Assembly (NCBI GenBank): GCA_003979035.1
Contig: RXOA01000045.1
Coordinates: 1 to 12,075, forward strand
Direction of reading: 5' to 3'
From: Candidatus Bipolaricaulota bacterium
GTDB taxonomy: Bacteria; Bipolaricaulota; Bipolaricaulia; UBA7950; UBA9294
DNA: 12,075 bases
Made by a program: the position numbers and the translations under genes. Of this stretch, positions 5,460 through 12,075 are shown in pieces (the stretch's first letter is position 1; each line of letters opens with the position of its first letter). Under the pieces are notes generated by a model. It was not told where the DNA came from, ran no database searches, and was given only the letters and a program-made list of their open reading frames with translations.

Positions 5460-6518
5460 ATGAAGCGTAAGCGCGTTGTGGATAGTGCGGGTCGACCGGT
5501 CAAAGCGATCGCGATGCTTTCCGGCGGACTGGATAGTTCACTCGCGGCGGCGGTGGTCAAACGATTGGGGATCGATGTGCTCGGACTTCACGTGCGACAT
5601 CTGTTTAGCGGGAAACCTGCTGCGGAGAGAGATCCGATCGCCGATTCCGCGGCGCAGATCGGGATTCCGTTGCGCGTCATCGACCGGCCCGATGAACAGC
5701 TCGAAATCGTTCGTCACCCTCATCACGGAACCGGCGCAGGGATGAACCCATGCATCGACTGTCGCATCTTCATCCTTCGAGTGGCCAGCGGGGTCATGGA
5801 GGATGTGGGGGCACAGTTCGTGATCACCGGTGAGGTGCTCGGCCAGCGCCCGATGTCGCAGCATCTGAAAGCGTTGGAACTGGTTGCCAAGCAGAGCGCA
5901 CTAGAGGATCGCTTGCTGCGACCCCTTTCGGCGCGATTTCTTCCGGAGACGCTCCCCGTGCGTGAAGGATGGATCCGGCTGGAAGACCTTCCCGAAATTC
6001 ACGGCCGGGGGCGTCAGCCCCAGATCGAACTTGCTCGGTACTATGGCATCCGCGACTTCCCTCAACCGGCGGGGGGATGTCTGCTGATTGAGAAGGCGTA
6101 CTCGGCGCGGCTGCGCGATGCGTTTTCCGTGTACGGCGCGGATCAAGTCGACCGTCAGGGTTTCGAGCTGCTTGCGCTTGGCCGCCACTTCCGGTTGTCG
6201 GCAAACGCCAAGGTGATCCTCGGACACGATGAGCAAGAAAACGCGAAGCTTGCTGAGAAGGCCGGTGAGCGAGCGGTGCTTGACCCGGTGGAGTTGATGG
6301 GGCCGACAGGGCTGGTCGAAGGAAATCCAAGCGACGAAGAGCTTCGACTCGCTGCTTCGCTGCTGGCGCGCTACAGCGATCACCGGCCTGATGAATCGGT
6401 CCGCGTTCGGGCGCTGAGCGGACCGCAGCATGAGCAGGAAACGATCCTGGAGGTGCTGCCGCTTGCCGCGGACGACGAGCGGATCGCGCTGTGGCGGCTC
6501 GACGACACTAAGCGATGA
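5460..6518 (+). CDS. PP-loop ATPase, probable tRNA thiolation-type enzyme (MnmA/ThiI-like)
   Basis: This gene encodes 352 residues; AAAGGAG is 5 nt before the ATG. The P-loop-like motif SGGLDSS (residues 21-27) marks an N-type ATP pyrophosphatase that adenylates its substrate, as in tRNA sulfurtransferases, QueC and NAD synthetase. A CxxC pair follows at C98/C101 (MNPCIDCR), then ITGEVLGQRPMSQ (122-134), and a third Cys at 207 in QPAGGCLL. In MnmA- and ThiI-like enzymes cysteines at comparable places carry persulfide or bind an Fe-S cluster, so sulfur transfer to a tRNA base is the most likely role. The C-terminal 140 residues resemble no domain I can name securely. It is not canonical MnmA, because the catalytic Cys spacing and C-terminal region differ. 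It diverges from htrA, has a leader hairpin, and its end overlaps the convergent folE end by 11 bp. Confidence 0.75.
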   Translation: MKRKRVVDSAGRPVKAIAMLSGGLDSSLAAAVVKRLGIDVLGLHVRHLFSGKPAAERDPIADSAAQIGIPLRVIDRPDEQLEIVRHPHHGTGAGMNPCIDCRIFILRVASGVMEDVGAQFVITGEVLGQRPMSQHLKALELVAKQSALEDRLLRPLSARFLPETLPVREGWIRLEDLPEIHGRGRQPQIELARYYGIRDFPQPAGGCLLIEKAYSARLRDAFSVYGADQVDRQGFELLALGRHFRLSANAKVILGHDEQENAKLAEKAGERAVLDPVELMGPTGLVEGNPSDEELRLAASLLARYSDHRPDESVRVRALSGPQHEQETILEVLPLAADDERIALWRLDDTKR

Positions 6519-7065
6519 GCGCCAGCGCTTCCTCGCGCGATGCCTGATCTTGGTAAAAGCTTCCTCGTATTGCCGAGGTCACCATCTTCGCCCCTGGCTT
6601 CTTGACGCCGCGGAGCGTCATGCAAAGATGGCTTGCCTCGATGCGGACCAGGACCCCCAGCGGGTCGAGCCTGGATACGATGGCATCGGCGATTTGGGTG
6701 GTGAGCCGCTCCTGGAGTTGGGGGCGCGACGCGGCGATATCGACCGCGCGCGCGAGCTTGCTTGCGCCGACGATCCTCCCCTGTTTGGGAACGTAGACGA
6801 TGTCGGCAGTCCCAATGAACGGGAGAAAGTGGTGCTCGCAGATCGAGAAAAAGGGGATGTCCTTCATCACGATCATTTCCTCGTACTTCTCCTGGTAGAT
6901 CACTTCCAGCACGTCGGCGGGGTTGCTTGCACCATGGGCGAAGAACTCCTCGTACATCGCTGCGACGCGACGCGGCGTATTGGTGCGCACTTCCTCGTTA
7001 ACAAGATCGGCGTCAAGGCCGCTCAGGATCTGCCGCATGCCTTCTTCCATCGCTGCGCGATTCAT
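6508..7065 (-). CDS. folE: GTP cyclohydrolase I
   Basis: This gene encodes 185 residues from the ATG at 7065, a usual FolE length. FolE converts GTP to 7,8-dihydroneopterin triphosphate, the first step of folate synthesis, and also feeds tetrahydropterin and queuosine routes. The zinc-site signature is clear: FFSICEHHFLPFIG supplies Cys and His, and ASHLCMTLRGVKKPGA supplies the second Cys. GRIVGASKLARAVDI is the conserved GTP-binding region. The start is chosen because AAGGAG lies 5 nt before the ATG at 7065, whereas the ATG at 7116 would add 17 residues without a good ribosome site. It stands alone on this strand, convergent with the PP-loop gene and divergent from the oxidoreductase gene. 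An FolE product can feed queuosine, which makes the PP-loop neighbour suggestive but does not prove a shared pathway. Confidence 0.95.
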   Translation of the reverse strand: MNRAAMEEGMRQILSGLDADLVNEEVRTNTPRRVAAMYEEFFAHGASNPADVLEVIYQEKYEEMIVMKDIPFFSICEHHFLPFIGTADIVYVPKQGRIVGASKLARAVDIAASRPQLQERLTTQIADAIVSRLDPLGVLVRIEASHLCMTLRGVKKPGAKMVTSAIRGSFYQDQASREEALALIA

Positions 7066-7148
7066 CAGCTCTCCTTGCCCGTTCTCAATCGATCCCGGGT
7101 GTCGAACCCGTCCCACTCCGCGTAGAGGCCCCTTCTTCCCTGAGACGG

Positions 7149-7177
7149 ATGGTAGGTCTGGAATCGGAACCGTTCAA
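7149..7177 (-). promoter_or_regulatory. Possible folE promoter
   Basis: On the minus strand TTGAAC (7172-7177) and TACCAT (7149-7154) are 17 bp apart, four of six matches each. This would give a leader of roughly 77 nt before folE. It is the best pair seen in the 240-bp divergent region but is weak. Confidence 0.35.
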
Positions 7178-7222
7178 GGGCTTGTCGGACTGCGCTCACA
7201 GACCCAGGTTGGACTAGCGTCC

Positions 7223-7251
7223 TTGAGAACGGAGTTATCGTTTCCTAAACT
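7223..7251 (+). promoter_or_regulatory. Probable promoter of the aldehyde:ferredoxin oxidoreductase gene
   Basis: TTGAGA (7223-7228, five of six) and TAAACT (7246-7251, four of six) are exactly 17 bp apart. The predicted transcript starts about 48 nt before the ATG. A short GGAC-TAGC-GTCC symmetry at 7211-7222 abuts the -35 box. Confidence 0.5.
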
Positions 7252-7305
7252 TCAAATGAAGCCTGAGTCTTGGACAGCGCAGTTGCCCGTAGTTAGGAGG
7301 AGCAA

Positions 7306-9453
7306 ATGGCCGACATGAGGCATTTCCACGTCATCGCCGAGATGACGTACAACCTGAAGCCCGTGGATCGCGGGTATACCGACAGGACCCTCTACGTCAA
7401 TGTGAGTTCCGGAAAGATCGAAAGCCGACCGGTCACGGATGAGATGAAGAACACGTTCGTTGGCGGCCGCGGCTTCGGGTTGTGGCGGCTCTGGAATGCC
7501 GTCAGCGGAGATACTCGTTGGAGCGACCCGGAGAATGAGATTGTTATCGGGGCCGGCCCGATCGGTGGGACCACCAACTACCCAGGTGCAGGAAAGTCTC
7601 TTGTGGTAAGCCTTTCTCCCTTGACAAACATGGTCATCGATTCCAATGTTGGGGGATACTTCGGTCCGTATCTGAAGTTCTCCGGTTGGGACGCCGTGGA
7701 GATTCAAGGCAAGGCCGAGCAGAACGTCGTGGTGTTCATCGATGGAGACGCCGGCCGGATCCAACTCCTGACGACCGAGCTTGACGATATCAATTCGCAC
7801 GTGCTGATGGAATCCCTTCCCAGAGTGTTTACCGATTCCGACGAGGCGCGCGATCTTCAGAGCATCTCCACCGTCACGGCGGGCGACGGCGCACAGAATA
7901 CACGCATGGGATGCCTGAACTTCAGCTTCTTCGACATGAAACGCAAAGCGTTTCGGATCAAGCAGGCAGGCCGCGGTGGCATCGGAACGGTCTTCCGCGA
8001 CAAGGGGATCGCGGCTGTCGTCGTCAAGCACACCGGCGTAAAGCCGACGGACAACCACCCCGCGGATCTTGCCAGAATCCAAGCCGCCGGAGTGCGGATC
8101 AACAAGGAGATTCTCGAGCTGGATCAAGTCCAGTGCGACATGCGACGAGTCGGGACGGCCCATCTCGTCGAGATCATGGACGAATACGACCTGTTGCCGA
8201 CGCACAACTACAAGTTTGGCCGGCATCCCGAGTCCCCTCAGATCTCAAGCCCGGTATGGCGCGAGCGATACTCGCAAGACATGCCCGACGGATGCTGGCT
8301 GGGATGCACGATGTCTTGCTCGCACGGCGTCGACGGGTTCAAGCTCAGGACTGGTCCCTATGCCGGAGAGACGGTTCTGGTGGATGGGCCGGAGTATGAA
8401 ACGGCTGGCGGCAGCTCCAACATGGGGATCTATGATCCGGACTTCGTGCTGGAGATGAACTTCTACTGCGACACGTACGGCATCGACACGATTTCCTACA
8501 CCACGGGGCTTGCATTCGTGATGGAGTGTTTCGAGAACGGCATCCTCAACAAGGATCGCACCGGCGGGCTGGATCTTCGTTTCGGGCAAGCCGACGCGGC
8601 GCTTGAGGTTCTGCATCAGATGGCGTGCGGAGAGGGGTTCGGAGCGCTGGCCGGCCAGGGGATCCGACGGATGAAGGAGCGCTTCATCGCCGAGTACGGC
8701 GCCGATCCATCTTTTGTCGGCTCGATCGGCATGGAGGCAAAGGGCCTGGAATACTCGGAGTATGTGACCAAGGAGTCGCTCGCGATGCAGGGTGGCTACG
8801 GCCTCGCTCTCAAAGGCCCCCAGCATGACGAGGCATGGCTGATCTTCATGGACATGGTCAACAACCAGATTCCGACGTTCGAGGACAAGGCCGAGGCGCT
8901 CCACTACTTCCCGATGTGGCGCACGTGGTTCGGCTTGATGGGACTGTGCAAGCTTCCGTGGAACGACATCGAGCCTGCGGACAACGCGGCAAGCGACGCG
9001 CCGGCCAAAGTTCCGGAGCACGTGCGGAACTACTGCGATTTGTTTGCCGGGATCACCGGCCGGGAAGTCACCGGGGACGATCTCATCGTCCAGTCCGAAC
9101 GCGTGTACAACTTTCAGCGGGTGTTCAACCTGAAGATGGGATACGGCCGTCGCGAACACGATTCGATTCCCTACCGGTCGATGGGACCGGTCACCGAAGA
9201 GGAGTACGAATCCCGCGCCGAGCGTTACGACGGTCAGCTCCGGGACAAGGTTGGCGTGAACCCGTCAGGCCGGAGCACGGCGGAAAAAGTCAAGATTCTT
9301 CGTGCGTTTCGCGAGGATCAGTATGAGCAGCTGATCGATGCCGTGTACAAACGGCGAGGGTGGACCACCGACGGCGTGCCGACGATTGAAACTCTAAGCC
9401 GCTTAGGAATTGACTTCCCGGATGTGCTGGAGGTCGTGCGCTCGTATCAGTAG
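7306..9453 (+). CDS. Tungsten/molybdenum-dependent aldehyde:ferredoxin oxidoreductase family protein
   Basis: This gene encodes 715 residues; AGGAGG sits 5-6 nt before the ATG. The family oxidises aldehydes to acids with a bis-pterin tungsten or molybdenum centre and passes electrons through a [4Fe-4S] cluster to ferredoxin in the cytoplasm. The N-terminal cofactor-binding domain is well conserved: VGGRGFG (52-58), GAGPIGGTTNYPGAGKS (82-98) and DSNVGGYFGPYLKFSGWDAV (112-131). The likely cluster ligands are C330, C334 and C338 (DGCWLGCTMSCSHG) and C548 (GLCKLPWND). The first spacing is C-x3-C-x3-C, whereas Pyrococcus AOR has C-x2-C-x3-C. The protein is about 110 residues longer than Pyrococcus AOR (605), with a roughly 25-residue N-terminal extension and a longer C-terminus. 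The physiological substrate is not predictable from sequence. It is a single-gene unit; no ferredoxin or cofactor gene adjoins it. Confidence 0.92.
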   Translation: MADMRHFHVIAEMTYNLKPVDRGYTDRTLYVNVSSGKIESRPVTDEMKNTFVGGRGFGLWRLWNAVSGDTRWSDPENEIVIGAGPIGGTTNYPGAGKSLVVSLSPLTNMVIDSNVGGYFGPYLKFSGWDAVEIQGKAEQNVVVFIDGDAGRIQLLTTELDDINSHVLMESLPRVFTDSDEARDLQSISTVTAGDGAQNTRMGCLNFSFFDMKRKAFRIKQAGRGGIGTVFRDKGIAAVVVKHTGVKPTDNHPADLARIQAAGVRINKEILELDQVQCDMRRVGTAHLVEIMDEYDLLPTHNYKFGRHPESPQISSPVWRERYSQDMPDGCWLGCTMSCSHGVDGFKLRTGPYAGETVLVDGPEYETAGGSSNMGIYDPDFVLEMNFYCDTYGIDTISYTTGLAFVMECFENGILNKDRTGGLDLRFGQADAALEVLHQMACGEGFGALAGQGIRRMKERFIAEYGADPSFVGSIGMEAKGLEYSEYVTKESLAMQGGYGLALKGPQHDEAWLIFMDMVNNQIPTFEDKAEALHYFPMWRTWFGLMGLCKLPWNDIEPADNAASDAPAKVPEHVRNYCDLFAGITGREVTGDDLIVQSERVYNFQRVFNLKMGYGRREHDSIPYRSMGPVTEEEYESRAERYDGQLRDKVGVNPSGRSTAEKVKILRAFREDQYEQLIDAVYKRRGWTTDGVPTIETLSRLGIDFPDVLEVVRSYQ

Positions 9454-9474
9454 CGAATTTCCGATGTCTGATTT

Positions 9475-9520
9475 GCGGGTCCGGTAGCGTTTTTCTCGGG
9501 CCCGCGTTCTCTTTTCCCTT
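9475..9520 (+). terminator. Probable intrinsic terminator after the oxidoreductase gene
   Basis: GCGGGTCC (9475-9482) pairs with GGGCCCGC (9498-9505) over eight positions with one G-T pair, around a 15-nt loop. A pyrimidine-rich GTTCTCTTTTCCCTT follows. It lies 21 bp after the stop codon. The loop is long and the T-run interrupted, so efficiency may be partial. Confidence 0.55.
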
Positions 9521-9556
9521 ACGTGTGACGGATGAACATCCGCAACGTGCCTGTTT

Positions 9557-9585
9557 TTGATAACCCTACGGGCTTTTGGTATAAT
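9557..9585 (+). promoter_or_regulatory. Strong extended -10 promoter of gyrB
   Basis: TTGATA (9557-9562) and a perfect TATAAT (9580-9585) are 17 bp apart, and the -10 box is preceded by TGG, forming an extended TGnTATAAT. Transcription would start near 9592, only about nine bases before the gyrB ATG. Confidence 0.8.
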
Positions 9586-9600
9586 TCAGCGGGTGGTGAA

Positions 9601-11493
9601 ATGGTCTACGAAGCCGATCAGATAAAAGTTCTGGAAGATCTGGAAGCCGTACGTGTGCGGCCGGGGATGTACATCGGCAGCACGGGCCAATCCGGCGTCA
9701 TGCACCTCATCGAGGAAATCGTCGACAACAGCATCGACGAAGCGCTCGGTGGCTACTGCACCGAAATCCGTGTTACCGTCCATCCCGACAACCGTGTCAC
9801 GGTAGAAGACAACGGTCGGGGAATGCCTGTGGGAATGCACACGGAAAGTGGTATACCCGCACTCGAGTTGGTCATGACCACGCTTCATGCCGGCGGGAAA
9901 TTCGACAACAAGAGCTACCATGTTAGTGGCGGTCTTCATGGGGTCGGTGTATCGGTGGTCAATGCCCTATCCGAGCACTTGGTCGTGGAAGTGCGCCGAA
10001 ACGGGAATGTCTACCGTCAGGAGTTCGGGCGTGGGCTGAAGCGTTCCGAGCTTGAGATCGTCGGCACATCGAAGAAAACGGGAACCACCGTTACTTTCCT
10101 CCCCGACAGCGAGATTTTTGGCGAAGTACAGTACAGCTTTTCGAAGCTGGCCCACCGCCTGAAGGAGCTGTCATACCTGAACGGCGGATTGTTGATCATC
10201 CTCGAGAACGAGGCGGCCGGCGTCAGCCGGCGATACCAGCACAAAGGGGGGATTGTCTCGTTCGTCAAGGAGTTGGCGGACGGCAAGGAACCGGTCCACC
10301 CGAAAGCGATCTTCATCGAAGGAGAAGAGGATGGCACCGCGGTAGAGATTGCGATGCAATTCACCGGCAGCTACGACGAGTCGATTTTCGCGTTTGCCAA
10401 CAACATCAACACCGTAGATGGCGGAACCCACCTAACCGGCTTCAAGAGCTCGTTGACAAAATTCCTGAATGACTACGGCCGCGAGAAGAAGATCCTCAAG
10501 AAAGACGACGAGAATCTTCGTGGCGAAGACATTCGCGAAGGGCTTGTGGCGATCATCAGTATCAAGATCCCCAATCCGGAGTTCGAAGGCCAGACCAAGA
10601 CCAAACTGGGAAACCCCGAAGTGGCGAGCTTGGTGTCCAATATTCTGCAGGAACAGCTTTCCGTCCGTTTCTCGAGCAACCCGGGTGAGGCTCGGGCGAT
10701 CATCGAGAAGTCTTTGCAGGCGGGAAAGGCTCGGATGGCAGCCTCGAAGGCGCGGAAGATGGTCCGCCGCAAGGGGGCGTTGTTTACGAGCACGTTGCCT
10801 GGAAAATTGGCCGATTGCTCGTCTCGCGATCCCAAGAAGAGCGAGCTCTTTATCGTGGAGGGAGACTCGGCCGGGGGTAGCGCCAAGCAAGGTCGAGATC
10901 GTGGGTTTCAGGCGATTCTTCCGCTGCGGGGCAAGGTTCTCAACGTTGAGAAGGCAGGCCTTGCGAAGCTCCTGGACAACGCCGAAATCAAGGCGATGAT
11001 CACTGCGGTGGGAACCGGGATTCGCGACGATTTCGCGTTGGAGCGCCTCCGCTACCACAAACTGGTCATCATGGCGGATGCAGATGTCGACGGAGCACAC
11101 ATTTGCACGCTGCTGTTGACGTTTTTCTATCGCTTCCTGCGGACGCTCGTCGAGAATGGCCATGTATACATCGCCAAGCCGCCGTTGTATCAAGTCAAGG
11201 TTGGCAGAGACACAACGTACCTGTTCAGCGACGAAGAGCTGAATGCGTTTCGCGAACAGCACAACAGCAAAGGGAAGATGTCGGTGAAGCGGTTCAAGGG
11301 GTTGGGAGAGATGAACCCGAAAGAGCTTTGGGACACAACGATGGATCCCGAACACCGAGTGCTGAAACTTGTCGAGGTTCGTGATCCGCTGGAAGCGGAT
11401 GAGGTCTTCTCCACCTTGATGGGAAGCGATGTCGGGCTGCGACGCGACTTTATCTGGGAGAACAGCGACAAGATTACCACGCTCGACATCTAG
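9601..11493 (+). CDS. gyrB: DNA gyrase subunit B
   Basis: This gene encodes 630 residues, the ATPase and DNA-joining subunit of the enzyme that introduces negative supercoils. The GHKL ATPase domain shows E39 with IVDN (EEIVDNSIDEA), DNGRGMP (70-76) and GGLHGVG (110-116). The TOPRIM domain has E420 in VEGDSAGGSAKQGR and the metal-binding D493/D495/D497 in ADADVDGAHICTLL. KRFKGLGEMN and a tail ending in TTLDI complete the type IIA pattern. It has the short form typical of many phyla, without the roughly 170-residue insertion of E. coli GyrB. An in-frame ATG at 9532 would add 23 residues but lies upstream of the promoter, and residues from MVYEADQIKV match the normal GyrB N-terminus, so 9601 is chosen. 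No proper ribosome site precedes it (GGGTGGTGAA). ParE is the alternative name; no partner gene is visible. Confidence 0.95.
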   Translation: MVYEADQIKVLEDLEAVRVRPGMYIGSTGQSGVMHLIEEIVDNSIDEALGGYCTEIRVTVHPDNRVTVEDNGRGMPVGMHTESGIPALELVMTTLHAGGKFDNKSYHVSGGLHGVGVSVVNALSEHLVVEVRRNGNVYRQEFGRGLKRSELEIVGTSKKTGTTVTFLPDSEIFGEVQYSFSKLAHRLKELSYLNGGLLIILENEAAGVSRRYQHKGGIVSFVKELADGKEPVHPKAIFIEGEEDGTAVEIAMQFTGSYDESIFAFANNINTVDGGTHLTGFKSSLTKFLNDYGREKKILKKDDENLRGEDIREGLVAIISIKIPNPEFEGQTKTKLGNPEVASLVSNILQEQLSVRFSSNPGEARAIIEKSLQAGKARMAASKARKMVRRKGALFTSTLPGKLADCSSRDPKKSELFIVEGDSAGGSAKQGRDRGFQAILPLRGKVLNVEKAGLAKLLDNAEIKAMITAVGTGIRDDFALERLRYHKLVIMADADVDGAHICTLLLTFFYRFLRTLVENGHVYIAKPPLYQVKVGRDTTYLFSDEELNAFREQHNSKGKMSVKRFKGLGEMNPKELWDTTMDPEHRVLKLVEVRDPLEADEVFSTLMGSDVGLRRDFIWENSDKITTLDI

Positions 11494-11537
11494 GCGATGT
11501 CGAATCGATCCGGATGCCCGGTTTCGCGTAAGCCACG

Positions 11538-11562
11538 TGCGACCTTCTCGGACAAGGTCGCA
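11538..11562. terminator. Perfect 9-bp hairpin after gyrB
   Basis: TGCGACCTT (11538-11546) and AAGGTCGCA (11554-11562) pair perfectly around a 7-nt loop, 44 bp after the gyrB stop. Only TTGGG follows, so it lacks the T-run of a classical terminator. It is probably an mRNA 3' end structure or a weak or factor-assisted terminator. Confidence 0.5.
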
Positions 11563-11654
11563 TTGGGAAGATGGGGATCCTGATCAACCGATGGACGTGG
11601 TGGCCGTGGCCATCAAGTCGTTTCGGTGCACGGCGTGAGAACAAGGAGGGGCCA

Positions 11655-12075
11655 ATGGGGAACTGGCGTGCAACGGTCCGCAAGCTGGTTGGGGTTGTTG
11701 GGATGTGTTCGTTTCTCCTTGTCGGAGCGGCTCTGGTCGGCTTCTCGCCGCGTGTGCAGGCGACCACGCTTACCCCTGTCGTGGGGATTGACCCCACGGG
11801 AGTGGTGACAGTCGGGGCTTGGGCCGAAACGCCTGTGGGCGAGTTCCTTCAAGCGAGGGCGGGGATTGCCGTGTCCGTAGTTCAATCGGCACGATTGCTG
11901 CTCGCCGGCGGTGGGATTGCCGGATCGATCATGTGGGGTGCCCTGGAGCCGACGCTAGGCGTCGGCGTCGGGGCGGCGCTGGCGCCGACGGGGTTCACGT
12001 CGGGCGCGATTCTCGAGATCGATCTTGGCGCGCGTGTGTGGATTGTCGACTGGTTGGCAGTCCTGACGCAGATGC
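11655..12075 (+). CDS. Exported protein, probable beta-barrel, N-terminal part only
   Basis: The frame stays open from the ATG at 11655 to the window end (140 codons seen). AAGGAGG lies 5 nt before the ATG, which fixes the start. A signal peptide covers about residues 1-36: a basic start, a hydrophobic core FLLVGAALVGF, then a likely cleavage after SPRVQA. The mature part is rich in Gly, Ala and Val with alternating polar and hydrophobic residues. It contains repeated strand-like segments such as LEPTLGVGVGAALAPTGF and GAILEIDLGARVWIVDW. This pattern suits an outer-membrane beta-barrel, but no family is recognised and the C-terminal strand is outside the window. The 161-bp gap to gyrB holds a hairpin and no clear promoter, so separate transcription is likely but unproven. 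Confidence 0.65.
   Translation, partial: MGNWRATVRKLVGVVGMCSFLLVGAALVGFSPRVQATTLTPVVGIDPTGVVTVGAWAETPVGEFLQARAGIAVSVVQSARLLLAGGGIAGSIMWGALEPTLGVGVGAALAPTGFTSGAILEIDLGARVWIVDWLAVLTQM

Noticed and set aside
7066..7116. Longer folE start adding 17 residues
   Set aside because: The ATG at 7065 has AAGGAG at 5 nt spacing and fits the family N-terminus. The upstream ATG has no such site.
7252..8226. Long minus-strand open frame opposite the oxidoreductase gene (also 8245-9159)
   Set aside because: These are shadows of a clearly conserved coding sequence in a GC-rich genome. They show no recognisable domains.
9532..9600. Upstream start for gyrB adding 23 residues
   Set aside because: The added segment spans the -35 and -10 boxes of the gyrB promoter, so it would not be on the main transcript. 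GyrB homology begins at the ATG at 9601.
10432..11355. Long minus-strand open frame opposite gyrB
   Set aside because: It is antisense to the TOPRIM half of gyrB, with no family features, and is explained by codon bias.

Overview
The window is GC-rich bacterial chromosome (very roughly 57-60% GC by eye), densely coded, with strong AAGGAGG-type ribosome binding sites in front of nearly every gene. The organism is probably an anaerobe. It carries a tungsto/molybdopterin aldehyde:ferredoxin oxidoreductase, a short (630 aa) GyrB without the insertion typical of gamma-proteobacteria, a periplasmic HtrA protease and a start that resembles an outer-membrane beta-barrel. This suggests a diderm, non-proteobacterial lineage. 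Candidate phyla such as Bipolaricaulota/Acetothermia would fit, but that placement is a low-confidence inference with no marker alignment behind it.

Left part (1-3100, all minus strand): an operon reads right to left from a near-consensus sigma70-type promoter (3049-3076). Its first gene is an exported protein with two thioredoxin-like domains (1834-3006). Next come a small exported Cys-rich protein (1433-1768), a second double-thioredoxin-fold protein (236-1417), and the start of a third paralog (1-249) that overlaps the previous stop codon and runs off the window. In the domains visible here the thioredoxin folds have lost the CxxC active site. This unit of degenerate thioredoxin-like proteins around a Cys-rich peptide is the best candidate for an undescribed system.

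Middle (3378-5312, minus strand): four tRNA genes, transcribed in the order Pro(CGG), Gly(TCC), Arg(TCT), Arg(TCG), lie downstream of an htrA/deg-type serine protease gene. Between the htrA stop codon and tRNA-Pro lie two copies of a 29-bp hairpin-forming repeat, plus a half copy that coincides with the last codons and stop of htrA.

Centre (5313-7305): a plus-strand gene for a PP-loop ATPase with extra cysteines, probably a tRNA-thiolation-like enzyme, diverges from htrA. It ends tail to tail, with an 11-bp overlap, against a minus-strand GTP cyclohydrolase I gene (folE).

Right part (7306-12075, plus strand): a 715-aa aldehyde:ferredoxin oxidoreductase gene is followed by a plausible terminator. 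Then comes gyrB, whose excellent promoter lies immediately before its start codon so that its mRNA should be almost leaderless. The last feature is the beginning of a probable exported beta-barrel protein. Apart from the thioredoxin-like cluster and the HtrA-tRNA stretch, the genes look like independently transcribed housekeeping or metabolic units.
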